From contig JAJPHH010000014.1 in assembly GCA_021325385.1 (NCBI GenBank), positions 1-59,358 on the forward strand: DNA of 59,358 bases. The letters run 5' to 3'. This DNA comes from Alphaproteobacteria bacterium. Its GTDB lineage: Bacteria > Pseudomonadota > Alphaproteobacteria > Rhizobiales > Beijerinckiaceae. Below, in pieces: positions 34,853-43,223 of this stretch. Within the stretch, counting starts at the first letter, position 1. Each line of letters begins with the position of its first letter. The translations under genes were made by a program, and so were the position numbers. The notes under the pieces were generated by a model that saw nothing but the letters and a program-made list of their open reading frames with translations, did no database searches and had not been told where the DNA came from.

Positions 34853-35305
34853 ATGGGATTGTTCGACGACGCTCTGAAAGATTCGGTTCCCGGCGGCGCC
34901 GTCGCCGCCCCCCTCGCGATCGCGGCGGGCGCGCTCCTGCTTGGGAAGTATTTCAGCAATCGCGCCGCTGCGCCGAGCCAAGGCGCGGCGCCGCCGCCCC
35001 CGCCGGCGCCCCAAAGCGGCGGTTTGCTGAGCGGGCTCAACGACCTCGTGCAGCGATTTCAAAACGCCGGCCACGGCGAGGCGGTCAATTCCTGGATCGC
35101 CGCCGGGCCCAATCAGCCGGTGTCGCCGGCGCAGGTCGGCTCGGCGCTCGGCCAACAGACGATAAGCGATCTCGCCCGCCAAGCCGGCGTCAGCGAACAG
35201 GAATTGCTGAGCCAACTCGCGCTGGTCCTGCCGAGCCTGGTCGACAAGCTGACGCCGAACGGACGCCTGCCGACGCAATCCGAATTGGCGCCCCACGGGT
35301 ATTAA
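34853..35305 (+). CDS. YidB/DUF937-family protein
   Basis: A 150-residue protein beginning MGLFDDALKDSVPGG, with an Ala/Pro-rich linker and a C-terminal DUF937 helical domain (WIAAGPNQPVSPAQVGSALGQQTISDLARQAGVSEQELLSQLALVLP). ATG 34853 is preceded by GAGGAGG; the frame is open upstream to 34811 but lacks similarity. Family function is unknown. A strong hairpin follows at 35310-35335. Confidence 0.82.
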   Translation: MGLFDDALKDSVPGGAVAAPLAIAAGALLLGKYFSNRAAAPSQGAAPPPPPAPQSGGLLSGLNDLVQRFQNAGHGEAVNSWIAAGPNQPVSPAQVGSALGQQTISDLARQAGVSEQELLSQLALVLPSLVDKLTPNGRLPTQSELAPHGY

Positions 35306-35309
35306 AAGA

Positions 35310-35335
35310 GGAGCCGCGCCAGGCGGCGCGGCTCC
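35310..35335. terminator. Bidirectional terminator between yidB-like gene and the second sugar ABC operon
   Basis: An 11-bp perfect stem (35310-35320 with 35325-35335; GGAGCCGCGCC/GGCGCGGCTCC). On the minus strand it is followed by TCTTTTAAT; on the plus strand by AGAAAA. It separates two convergent genes and could end both transcripts, better on the minus strand. Confidence 0.7.
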
Positions 35336-35357
35336 AGAAAACGGCTTCCCGGGAGGG

Positions 35358-36329
35358 TCAGAGCAAGCCGTTCGCTTTCAGAATCTCCGGCGCGTTCTCC
35401 TTGGTGATCAGCTTGGTCGGCAGGGTGATCACCGGGGGGATTTTCTCGCCGTTGAGAAGCTTGATCGCCTGGCGCAAACCTTCGGCGCCGGGCGTCGGAT
35501 AGAGGAAGGTCGCAGTCAGCAGGCCCTTGTTCACCCATTCGACGCCTTCGTCCGGCAAGCCGTCGATGCCGAGGAAGAACTTGATGTCCTTCTCGCGGCC
35601 CGCATCCTTGGCGGCGAGATACGCGCCATAGGCCATCGGATCGTTATGGCCATAGACGAGATCGATCTTCTCGTTGTTGCGCAAAGCCGTAGTCATGATG
35701 TTGTACGCCTGATCCTGCTTCCAGTCGCCGGACTGGTTGTTGAGCAGCATCTTGACGCCCGGCTCCTTGTCGGTGAATTCGTGGAAGCCGTCATGGCGGT
35801 CATGCGCCGGCTGGGTGCCCATGCCGCCCCAGATTTCGACCACATTGCCTTGCGCCTTGCCCGGTCCTCCGAGCAGCTTGACGGCATATTCGCCGGCCGA
35901 GCGGCCGATCAGCTTGTTGTCGCCGCCGATGAACTGGGTGATTCGCTTGGTCTCGACGTTGCGGTCGAGCACGATGACCGGAATCTTGGCGTCGATCGCC
36001 TTGTCGACGACGCCGGTCAGGCCCGCGGATTCTTTCGGCGAGATCAACAGTACGTTGACCTGCTGAACGATGAGGTTGTCGCAATCGGCGACCTGCTTCT
36101 CGGTCTTATCCAACCCGTCGGTGATGATGAGATCGACCTCGGGATGCTTCTTCGCCTCGGTCTCGATCTCCTTATTGAACTGGACGCGCCAGGGCTCCAA
36201 CGTGGTGCATTGGCTGAAGCCGACCTTCCATTTCGCCGCCGCCTGGGCCCGCCAGCCGCTCGGCAGATAGGTGGTCAGCGTCGCTCCGGCGACGGCGGTC
36301 GACAGTTTCAGAAAATCACGACGCTTCAT
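35358..36329 (-). CDS. Sugar ABC transporter substrate-binding protein (second system)
   Basis: A 323-residue periplasmic binding protein of the ribose class. It begins MKRRDFLKLSTAVAGATL, a twin-arginine-type signal, so it may be folded before export. KWKVGFSQCTTLEPWRVQFNKEI, PKESAGLTGVVDKAIDAKIPVIVLDR and LVYGHNDPMAYGAYLAAKDAGRE are typical. It is the last gene of a minus-strand operon; its start overlaps the permease stop by 14 bp. The ligand is probably a sugar or polyol. Confidence 0.91.
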   Translation of the reverse strand: MKRRDFLKLSTAVAGATLTTYLPSGWRAQAAAKWKVGFSQCTTLEPWRVQFNKEIETEAKKHPEVDLIITDGLDKTEKQVADCDNLIVQQVNVLLISPKESAGLTGVVDKAIDAKIPVIVLDRNVETKRITQFIGGDNKLIGRSAGEYAVKLLGGPGKAQGNVVEIWGGMGTQPAHDRHDGFHEFTDKEPGVKMLLNNQSGDWKQDQAYNIMTTALRNNEKIDLVYGHNDPMAYGAYLAAKDAGREKDIKFFLGIDGLPDEGVEWVNKGLLTATFLYPTPGAEGLRQAIKLLNGEKIPPVITLPTKLITKENAPEILKANGLL

Positions 36330-37650
36330 CGAGGTCCTCCCGAATTTTCAAGGTTTCTAGAACGCCTGGCGACCGAGCGAGTTCGGCCGATCTCGCCGGC
36401 TCGCGCGTCGGCGGCGGCGCGATGCGCCTCAGCCTGGCGACGAGTTGGCCGAGATTCTGCTCCTGCACGAGAACCGTGCAGACGATGATCAGCCCCTTCA
36501 TCACGAGCTGAACGTTCGAATCGATGTTCTGCAATTGAAGGATGTCGGAGAGGAGACCAAAGATCAGCACGCCGACCAGCGTGCCAGCGAGGCCGCCGCG
36601 TCCGCCCATCAGGCTGGTCCCGCCAATGACGACGGCTGCGATCGCGTCGAGTTCGAGACCGGTTCCCGCATCCGGCTTGCCCTGACGATATTGGGCCACG
36701 AACAGCACGCCGGCGACGCCGGCGAGCAGCCCCGAAAGAAGGTAGGCCGTGAATTGGACCTGGACGACGTTGATGCCCGAGAGACGCGCCGCTTCGACAT
36801 TGCCGCCGATCGCGTAGATGTAGCGGCCGAAGGAGGTGAAGCGCAGGATCGCGCCGAACAGGATGATCGCTGCGAGGAAGAACACGCCCGGCATTGGCAG
36901 CACGCCGCCGACCATCGAGCGCAGGATTTCGAAGGCTTCCGTCGCGTTAGTGCCGGTATAGACCGGCACAACCGCATTGTCCTGGCCGGCGGTGAGGCGT
37001 CCGATCCCGAGCGCGGCGACCATCATCGCCAGCGTCACGATGAAGGGCTGCAGCCGCCCCCCGACAATGATCGCGCCGTTGAGCGAGCCGAGCAGCAGCG
37101 CGACGCAAGGGGTCGCCAGCAGCACGGCCAGGACGCCGAACTTGGTCGAAAGCTGGCTCGTGACGAAGACGAAGGCGATCGCCGCCGCGACAAGGCCGAG
37201 GAGGCAAGGCAGCCAGAAGCCGCGCCACACGCCGAGATCAATCTCCCGTCGCCGGCCGACATGGGCGTCGCGTCCGCGCGCCAGCCCGCTGAGCACGAAC
37301 CGCGCCAAGAACGCGACCGCGGCGAAACTCACGACGACCACCGCCGGAACCGCGATCGCCGAGGCGGCCGTCCAACCGGCTTTGGTCAGCAGCATGGCGC
37401 AAATCACGGTCGAGAAGCCCATCACCGAGCCGACCGAAAGGTCTATGCCGCCAAGCAGGATGACGATCGTCATGCCGGTCGCCACCAGGCCGGTGATCGA
37501 GACCTGCCGCAGGACGTCGGTAAGATTGGGGTACGACAGGAAAATGTTCCTGCCCGACGAGGTATGCGGCGAGAGGATTGCGCCGATCGCGAAAATCAGC
37601 AGCAAGCCCCAATAGAGCTTGGTTCGGGAGAGGATGCGCAGCGCGGTCAT
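36316..37650 (-). CDS. Sugar ABC transporter permease (second system)
   Basis: A 444-residue single permease of the RbsC/XylH class, longer than usual because of an insertion near residues 105-150 (LARGRDAHVGRRREIDLGVWRG) and a C-terminal tail. IDLSVGSVMGFSTV and AIGGNVEAARLSGINV are family landmarks. I chose ATG 37650 (MTALRILSRTK), which overlaps the ATPase stop by 4 bp. The long form resembles XylH-type permeases. It forms a homodimer, in contrast to the fused permease at 1138-3444. Confidence 0.9.
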   Translation of the reverse strand: MTALRILSRTKLYWGLLLIFAIGAILSPHTSSGRNIFLSYPNLTDVLRQVSITGLVATGMTIVILLGGIDLSVGSVMGFSTVICAMLLTKAGWTAASAIAVPAVVVVSFAAVAFLARFVLSGLARGRDAHVGRRREIDLGVWRGFWLPCLLGLVAAAIAFVFVTSQLSTKFGVLAVLLATPCVALLLGSLNGAIIVGGRLQPFIVTLAMMVAALGIGRLTAGQDNAVVPVYTGTNATEAFEILRSMVGGVLPMPGVFFLAAIILFGAILRFTSFGRYIYAIGGNVEAARLSGINVVQVQFTAYLLSGLLAGVAGVLFVAQYRQGKPDAGTGLELDAIAAVVIGGTSLMGGRGGLAGTLVGVLIFGLLSDILQLQNIDSNVQLVMKGLIIVCTVLVQEQNLGQLVARLRRIAPPPTREPARSAELARSPGVLETLKIREDLDEAS

Positions 37651-39275
37651 GCGGGCATTTTCCTGAAATCGTCGACGCCCCCCGGCGCGGCGAGCCGCAT
37701 CACGGCTTCTTGGGTCGCCTCGCCGCGGCGCAAAATTCCCGTCTGTCGTCCTTCGCACATCACCAAAACCCGATCAGAAAGAAGCAACAGCTCCGGCAGT
37801 TCTGAACTGACGACGACAATGGCGAGCCCCTCCGCGGCGAGTTTGAAAATGAGCTGGTAGATTTCCTGCTTGGCGCCGACATCGATGCCGCGCGTCGGCT
37901 CGTCGAGCAGGAGCACGCGCGGCTCGGTCGCAAGCCATTTGCCGATCACGATCTTTTGCTGATTGCCGCCCGACAGGTTGGAGACGACCTGATCGACGCC
38001 GGTGCAGCGCACGGACAGGCGCTGGACGACGTCCGCAGCCAGCGCCGCCTCGCGCGCGAAGGCGCGCAAGCCGAAGCGCGACATGGCGCCGACCGAGGGC
38101 AGCGCGACATTGTCGCGGATGGTGGAGGCGAGGTGCAGGCCGCGCGTCTTGCGGTCCTCCGTCACCAGCGCGATGCCGAGCCGGTACGCGTCGGCGGGCG
38201 AGTTGATCGTCGCCAGCTCGCCGTCGATCGAGATGGCGCCGCCGCGCCAGCCGCGGCCGGCGCCGAAAATAGCTTCGACGATCTCGGTGCGGCCCGAGCC
38301 GAGCAGGCCGCCTATGCCGAAGACTTCGCCGCGCCTGACCTCGAAATTGACGCCATGCAGCACGCGCCGCCAGCCGCGCGAAGTGACGACGTCGAAGGTC
38401 AAGTCCTTGACCGACAGGATCGGCGGCGCGGCTACGGCGGCGGCGTTGCGGCTGCTCGTCGCCACATCGCGCCCGACCATCGCCGAAATGATCCGTTCGC
38501 GCGAAATTTCGGCGACGGGCGCCGTGAGCACATGGCGGCCGTCACGCAGCACGGTGACCCGATCGGCGAGCGCCATCACCTCGTCGAGACGATGGGACGT
38601 ATAGATGATGGCGACGCCGGAAGCGGCGAGTTGCCGGACGACCTTGAACAAAGTCTCGCATTCCGAGGACGACAGAGCCGAAGTCGGCTCGTCCATGATC
38701 AAAATGCGCGTATCGAGCGACAGCGCCTTGGCGATCTCGACCAATTGTTGCTCGCCGACGCGCAGAGCGCCGACTCGGCTTTCGGGATCGATGGCGATGT
38801 TCAGACGGCGCAGCAGGTCGCGCGCCACGGCGACGATGCGTCGCCGATCGACGATGAGGCCGGCGATCAGCGGCTCGCGGCCGAGAAACATATTTTCGGC
38901 GACGCTCAATTCGGGGACGAGATTCAATTCCTGATGGATAATGGCGACGCCGGCGAGTTCGGCGTCGCGCACGCCGGCGAATGTCGTCGCGCGCCCAGCG
39001 ACGCTGATCTCGCCGATATAATCGCTATGGACGCCGGCGAGGATCTTCATCAGCGTCGACTTGCCGGCGCCGTTCTCGCCCATCAGAGCGTGGACCTCGC
39101 CGCATTTGAGTTCGAAATCGACGTCTTGCAGCGCCCATACGCCTGAGAAAGATTTGGAGACGCCTTTGGCGGCCAGCACGACCGCGCCGCGCTGGAGCGC
39201 CGCATTCGACGGCTCGACCGCGGAAAAGGAAGGCGATTCGCGAGACGTCCGAGGCGCGCTCCGCCAAAGCCGCAT
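37647..39275 (-). CDS. Sugar ABC transporter ATPase, double domain (second system)
   Basis: A 542-residue RbsA/XylG-type subunit with two nucleotide-binding domains. The first has GENGAGKST, IIHQELNLVPELSVAENMFLGRE, signature-like LRVGEQQLVEIAKAL and LIMDEPTSAL. The second has GLLGSGRTEI in place of a full Walker A, LSGGNQQK and LLLDEPTRGID. The degenerate second P-loop is normal for this class. ATG 39275 follows GGAG. It is the first gene of the operon and divergent from the GntR regulator. Confidence 0.92.
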   Translation of the reverse strand: MRLWRSAPRTSRESPSFSAVEPSNAALQRGAVVLAAKGVSKSFSGVWALQDVDFELKCGEVHALMGENGAGKSTLMKILAGVHSDYIGEISVAGRATTFAGVRDAELAGVAIIHQELNLVPELSVAENMFLGREPLIAGLIVDRRRIVAVARDLLRRLNIAIDPESRVGALRVGEQQLVEIAKALSLDTRILIMDEPTSALSSSECETLFKVVRQLAASGVAIIYTSHRLDEVMALADRVTVLRDGRHVLTAPVAEISRERIISAMVGRDVATSSRNAAAVAAPPILSVKDLTFDVVTSRGWRRVLHGVNFEVRRGEVFGIGGLLGSGRTEIVEAIFGAGRGWRGGAISIDGELATINSPADAYRLGIALVTEDRKTRGLHLASTIRDNVALPSVGAMSRFGLRAFAREAALAADVVQRLSVRCTGVDQVVSNLSGGNQQKIVIGKWLATEPRVLLLDEPTRGIDVGAKQEIYQLIFKLAAEGLAIVVVSSELPELLLLSDRVLVMCEGRQTGILRRGEATQEAVMRLAAPGGVDDFRKMPA

Positions 39276-39356
39276 TGAGTCGCTCCGCCCATTTGCAGAC
39301 GCGCAGACGGAACATTAAAGGCCTGTCTCGCGCGATCGTTGCTTATCGACTATCTG

Positions 39357-39379
39357 ATATGCTAGTTATACTAGTGCGT
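39357..39379. promoter_or_regulatory. GntR/FCD-type operator
   Basis: The palindrome CTAGT-TAT-ACTAG (39362-39374) contains TAGTTATACTA, an exact match to the TNGTNNNACNA consensus for FadR-type GntR regulators. It lies midway between the divergent gntR and sugar ABC genes. The local sequence is unusually AT-rich, as expected for promoters. It probably controls both genes. Confidence 0.7.
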
Positions 39380-39414
39380 GTCGGTCAAGCGTTTTTGCCG
39401 ATGGAGGCGCGAAA

Positions 39415-40146
39415 TTGCTTGGGGGAACCAGAGGCGCTCGCTTGGTGGGGAACGAAGCGTCGAGCGTCGGCTTGTCCGGCGACGGCGCCCGTCAGTCCAA
39501 GGCCGATCGGGTCTATTTGAGCGTTAAACAGGCGATCGTCTCCGGCGAGCTGCCGCCCAACGCCCTCATCGACAAGATCGAGCTCAGCGCCCGGTTTCAG
39601 GTCTCGCGCCTGTCGGTGACCGCGGCGGTCAATCGCTTGGCGTTCGAAAAGCTGGTTGTGGTCGAGCCGCAACGCGGCTCGTACGTGGCCAAGATAAGGC
39701 TATCCGACGCTCGGCAATGGATGCTGGTGCGCCGCGCGCTGGAAATGGAGGTCGTCGCCACCTGCGCGCGCGAGTTGCCGGATGCGGCGATCGAACGTCT
39801 GGGCCGCAACATCGCCTACCAACGCACCGCCCTTGACGCGGGCGACATGCAAGGCTTCCACGAACTCGACACCGTGCTTCATCTGCAATTGGTCGATGCG
39901 CTGGGCTGGGGCCGGGTCGCCGAAATCCTCGATCCGGTCCGCACCCATCTCGAGCGCGTGCGGCGCACGCTGCTGCCGGAGCCCGGCCGCATGGTGCGCA
40001 CGTTCGGCGAACATCAGGAGATTTATCGCGCGCTCGCCTCGCGCGAGCCTGAGGCGGCGCGCGAGGCGATGGGCCGCCATCTGGATCAAGTCCTGCGGGA
40101 GCTGGAGATTTTCGTCACCCGGCATCCGGGCTTCTTCGAGGCGTGA
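39415..40146 (+). CDS. GntR family regulator (FCD type), TTG start
   Basis: 243 residues: an N-terminal winged helix (DRVYLSVKQAIVSGELPPNALIDKIELSARFQVSRLSVTAAVNRLAFEKLV) and a C-terminal FCD ligand domain with DTVLHLQLVDALG and EHQEIYRALASREPEAAREAMGRHL, including likely metal-binding His residues. TTG 39415 has GGAGG 7 nt upstream; ATG 39401 is out of frame. It is divergent from the second sugar ABC operon and, by position, probably represses it until its ligand is present. Confidence 0.88.
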   Translation: MLGGTRGARLVGNEASSVGLSGDGARQSKADRVYLSVKQAIVSGELPPNALIDKIELSARFQVSRLSVTAAVNRLAFEKLVVVEPQRGSYVAKIRLSDARQWMLVRRALEMEVVATCARELPDAAIERLGRNIAYQRTALDAGDMQGFHELDTVLHLQLVDALGWGRVAEILDPVRTHLERVRRTLLPEPGRMVRTFGEHQEIYRALASREPEAAREAMGRHLDQVLRELEIFVTRHPGFFEA

Positions 40147-40171
40147 CGGGTCCGTACCGGCCGTCGCTGGC

Positions 40172-40259
40172 CGTCATTGCGAGCGAAGCGAAGCAATCCA
40201 TTCATAGAGCGCTGCCCTACGAATGGATTGCTTCGTCGCTGCGCTCCTCGCAATGACGG
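40172..40259. repeat. Palindromic repeat, CATTGCGAGCGAAGCGAAGC family (best copy)
   Basis: An 88-bp inverted repeat with ends CGTCATTGCGAGCG and CTCGCAATGACG. The inner arms AAGCAATCCATTC/GAATGGATTGCTT pair perfectly. It sits between the GntR gene and the convergent aldo/keto reductase gene. Related copies are at 10771-10849 and 17094-17118. Confidence 0.85.
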
Positions 40260-40284
40260 ATGGGCCTGCGACGCCGGGCCGGGC

Positions 40285-41343
40285 TCACCCAACCAAATAC
40301 GGCGCGTGCAGCGCAAGGTCCGCCGGCCCGAGCCGATCCCTCGCGGTCCAGCTTTGATGCCAGTAGGGATAGATCAAGGTCGGCAGGCTGACCTCGTCGA
40401 GGCGCTTGCGCTCTTCGGCGGAGAGCTTCAGATCCGAGGCGGCAAGATTGTCCTTGAACTGCGCTTCGGTGCGGCCGCCGACAATGACGGAAGTCACGCC
40501 GGGCCGGCCAAGCAGCCACGCGAGCGCGACCTGCGCGCCCGAGACGCCGTGCGCCTCCGCGATCGCGACGAGCACGTCGACGATGCTCCAGAGCTTGGCT
40601 TCGTCATAGATCGGGGGCTCTCTCCAGCCGGCGAATTGCCTTGTCCCTTCCGGCGCCTGCTTGTTGCGCCGGTGCTTGCCCGACAGGAGCCCGCCGGCGA
40701 GCGGGCTCCAAACGAGGACGCCGAGGCCCTGGTCGAGCGCGATCGGAATGAGTTCGTACTCCGCTTCGCGCGCCTGGAGCGTATAGTGAATCTGCTGCGA
40801 GACGAAGGGAATGCGTCCGTCTCGCCGGGCGACTTCCATCGCCTTCATCACATGCCAGCCGGAATAATTCGAGCAGCCGACATACCTCACCTTGCCGCTG
40901 CGGACCAGGCTGTCGAGCGCCTCCATCGTCTCTTCGAGCGGCGTCAAGCCGTCCCATTGGTGGACTTGATAGAGGTCGATCACGTCGGTGCGCAGCCGCC
41001 GCAGACTGGCTTCGCATTCGCGGACGAGATGCCAGCGCGACAAGCCTCGGTCGTTCGGCCCCTCGCCCATCGGAAAGCGAGCCTTGGTGGCGATGAGGAC
41101 GCCGCCCTTGCGCTTGCCGCCGAGCGCCTCGCCGATAATCTCCTCCGAGGCGCCGCCGGAATAGACATTGGCGGTGTCGATGAGATTGACGCCGGAATCG
41201 ATGACGAGGTCGATCAGGCGCCGCGCCTCGTCGAGCCCGACATTGCCGACTTTCGAGAAATTGCCGCGGCCGCCGATCGTCATCGTGCCCATGGCGAGGG
41301 TGGACACTTTCAGGCCCGAATGGCCAAGCTGGCGATATTCCAT
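40285..41343 (-). CDS. Aldo/keto reductase
   Basis: A 352-residue NADPH-dependent oxidoreductase. The catalytic tetrad is visible: Asp and Tyr in LIDTANVYSGG, Lys in VLIATKARF, and His in YQVHQWDG. The cofactor-binding region is VTSVIVGGRTEAQFKDNL. It belongs to the YajO/tas-like group that acts on aldehydes or sugars. ATG 41343 follows GGGGGAGAGG. It lies next to a sugar transporter regulator but is convergent with it, so a shared pathway is only a guess. Confidence 0.9.
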   Translation of the reverse strand: MEYRQLGHSGLKVSTLAMGTMTIGGRGNFSKVGNVGLDEARRLIDLVIDSGVNLIDTANVYSGGASEEIIGEALGGKRKGGVLIATKARFPMGEGPNDRGLSRWHLVRECEASLRRLRTDVIDLYQVHQWDGLTPLEETMEALDSLVRSGKVRYVGCSNYSGWHVMKAMEVARRDGRIPFVSQQIHYTLQAREAEYELIPIALDQGLGVLVWSPLAGGLLSGKHRRNKQAPEGTRQFAGWREPPIYDEAKLWSIVDVLVAIAEAHGVSGAQVALAWLLGRPGVTSVIVGGRTEAQFKDNLAASDLKLSAEERKRLDEVSLPTLIYPYWHQSWTARDRLGPADLALHAPYLVG

Positions 41344-41420
41344 GCCTCTCCCCCGTTGGTCGGACCGCACGCCGCGGCAGTTAATACGCAAAGTGCAGCC
41401 GCGCTCCCTGAGCGCCGCTT

Positions 41421-41471
41421 TGTAGACGCGGCCGCTGGCCGCGTCAGCCGCGCTCAGCGAGCGCGGCTACA
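41421..41471. repeat. Compact double-hairpin element
   Basis: Two perfect hairpins lie back to back: 41425-41433 with 41437-41445 (GACGCGGCC/GGCCGCGTC), and 41446-41455 with 41459-41468 (AGCCGCGCTC/GAGCGCGGCT). The pair is closed by TGTA and TACA at the ends. It is downstream of yacG and looks like a REP-type doublet. I recall similar sequences elsewhere in related genomes but cannot check. Confidence 0.7.
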
Positions 41472-41505
41472 TCCGCCTGCGCCGCGGCGATTTTCGTGGG
41501 CCGCG

Positions 41506-41745
41506 TCACGTTTTGGCGCCGGATTCGTTGGGCCGCCGCCAAAGCGGATCGTCGGCGCTTGGCCCGTCCTCTTCCGCCGCCTCGCGACTTGAAATGACAT
41601 AGGCGGCGCTCAGCCAATGATGCAGATCGACGTCGGCGCAGCGGCGCGAGCAAAACGGACGGTGCTCGGCGACGCGAGGACGGCCGCAAATCGGGCAGGC
41701 CGGGGTCCTTGCGCCTTTATTGTCGTTAGCCGGCGAATTGGTCAT
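41506..41745 (-). CDS. yacG: DNA gyrase inhibitor YacG (zinc protein)
   Basis: A 79-residue zinc-binding protein that inhibits DNA gyrase. CPICGRPRV ... [16 protein letters not shown] contains the four zinc-binding cysteines (CxxC and CxxxC), followed by the conserved LHHWL. It overlaps the maf gene by 20 bp at its start. The infA-maf-yacG order is common in rhizobia. Confidence 0.92.
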   Translation of the reverse strand: MTNSPANDNKGARTPACPICGRPRVAEHRPFCSRRCADVDLHHWLSAAYVISSREAAEEDGPSADDPLWRRPNESGAKT

Positions 41746-42394
41746 CGCTTTTCACCTTCGCGTCGGCGTCCGCCGGCCAATAGGCGTAGGCTGGCAGGCC
41801 CTCGCCCGCCAAGAGCCCCATCGTCTCGACCAACGGCAAGCCGACGACGCAAGTATAGGATCCGACGAGGCGCACGACAAACGCGCCGGCGAAGCCTTGA
41901 ATCGCGTAGCCGCCCGCTTTTCCCCGCCATTCGCCGCTCGCAAGATAGGCGTCGATCTCGTCGCGGGACAGGCGTTTGAACCTGACGCGCGCCTCGACCA
42001 GCCTCCGGCGCAAGGAGCCGCTCGGCGTCGACAGGGCAATTGCCGTATAGACCCGGTGAGCGCGCCCGGACAGAATGCGCAAGCAGGTCGCCGCTTCCTC
42101 GATCACCTCGCATTTCGGCAAAGCGCGGCGGCCGACGCAGACGACCGTATCGGCGGCCAGCACGAGGCAACGGCCGAGCTCGTCGCGATTTTCGGCGACT
42201 CTCGCCGCCACCGCCGCCTTTTCGCTCGCCAGCCTCTGGACGAGCGCGCGCGGCGATTCGCCTCGGCGCGGCGTCTCGTCGATGTCGGCGGGAATGACGG
42301 CGGCGGGATCGAGCCCGATCTGGCCCAAAAGCGCGAGGCGCCGAACGGAGGCGGACGCCAGAACGAGTTTTGGGCGCCGAGCCGGCTCGCTCAT
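41726..42394 (-). CDS. maf: Maf-type nucleoside triphosphate pyrophosphatase
   Basis: A 222-residue enzyme that hydrolyses non-canonical or methylated dNTPs. [19 protein letters not shown] is the Maf N-terminal motif; [15 protein letters not shown] and [41 protein letters not shown] cover the catalytic region. It lies between infA and yacG on the minus strand. Confidence 0.92.
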   Translation of the reverse strand: MSEPARRPKLVLASASVRRLALLGQIGLDPAAVIPADIDETPRRGESPRALVQRLASEKAAVAARVAENRDELGRCLVLAADTVVCVGRRALPKCEVIEEAATCLRILSGRAHRVYTAIALSTPSGSLRRRLVEARVRFKRLSRDEIDAYLASGEWRGKAGGYAIQGFAGAFVVRLVGSYTCVVGLPLVETMGLLAGEGLPAYAYWPADADAKVKSDDQFAG

Positions 42395-42434
42395 GATCCT
42401 GGTCTCTATGCGCTGAACGGGCGCTTGGGCGGGA

Positions 42435-42653
42435 TTATTTGAACCGATAGGTGATGCGGCCCTTGGTCAGATCGTAGGGCGTCATCTCGACAAGAACCTT
42501 GTCGCCGGCCAGCACGCGAATCCGGTTCTTCCGCATCTTGCCTGCGGTATGGGCGATGATCTCGTGGTCGTTCTCGAGCTTCACGCGGAACGTCGCGTTG
42601 GGCAGGAGCTCGACGACATAGCCCGGAAATTCCAGCAATTCTTCTTTCGACAT
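42435..42653 (-). CDS. infA: Translation initiation factor IF-1
   Basis: A 72-residue S1-like OB-fold protein that helps start translation on the 30S ribosomal subunit. The whole sequence is typical ([48 protein letters not shown]). It is the first gene of the infA-maf-yacG group, with a gap of 40 bp before maf. Confidence 0.97.
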   Translation of the reverse strand: MSKEELLEFPGYVVELLPNATFRVKLENDHEIIAHTAGKMRKNRIRVLAGDKVLVEMTPYDLTKGRITYRFK

Positions 42654-42905
42654 AGGGGCCCTGCTTGATCGCGCCGACGCTCCAGGTAAGGGCGAAAACG
42701 CGGGTCGCCTGAGGGCGACCTGTCCAACCGGTTGCGCCGGCGAACCCCGGCGAAAACGCGGCGGACCCTATATGATTTTTTAAAAAAGAGGAAACCGGGA
42801 ATTCGGCGGAGATTCCGAGTCCTTGGCAGCCTCTATGGGTCAATCAAGGCTCACCGAGCCGGAGCGAGCGCTTACGCGCCGCCGCCTTCGAGCAATGAAC
42901 CCACC

Positions 42906-43202
42906 CTAAACGTGTCGCCAAATCTGGTCTCGAACCGACCCGGGCATGACCAGGGTCTCCATCTTCTTGAGGATCGCGCGATATTCGGCGTCGGTCATCA
43001 GCTTGTTCGCGGCGTCTTCAAGGTGACCGACGCCGGGCGCATCGAGCACCCAGGCCAGTTCGCGCTGCCCCCCGAACGAGGCGGCGATCGCGACGTCGAG
43101 GCCGTGGAGGCGCTTGTTTACTGGTACGGACTCCTTTGCAACGGCGAGCAGCTCTTCGAGCTTGCTCGGCATTGCGACAACGCTTCTGATGAAGGTGATC
43201 AT
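42906..43202 (-). CDS. NIPSNAP-like small protein
   Basis: 98 residues with the look of a dimeric alpha-beta barrel: a beta strand (MITFIRSVVAMPSK), a helix (LEELLAVAKESVPVNKRL) and a repeat of the pattern (ELAWVLDAP, HLEDAANKLMTDAEYRAILKKME), ending MPGSVRDQIWRHV. I recall similar NIPSNAP-type proteins but cannot be sure. The function is unknown. The secreted beta-helix gene lies 21 bp upstream. Confidence 0.65.
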   Translation of the reverse strand: MITFIRSVVAMPSKLEELLAVAKESVPVNKRLHGLDVAIAASFGGQRELAWVLDAPGVGHLEDAANKLMTDAEYRAILKKMETLVMPGSVRDQIWRHV

Positions 43203-43223
43203 GCTGGAAGCGCCCGAGCCGAT

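Noticed and set aside
41390-41505. Possible tRNA-Phe after yacG, as found in some rhizobia
   Set aside because: I looked for a cloverleaf with the expected anticodon and found only a double-hairpin palindrome.
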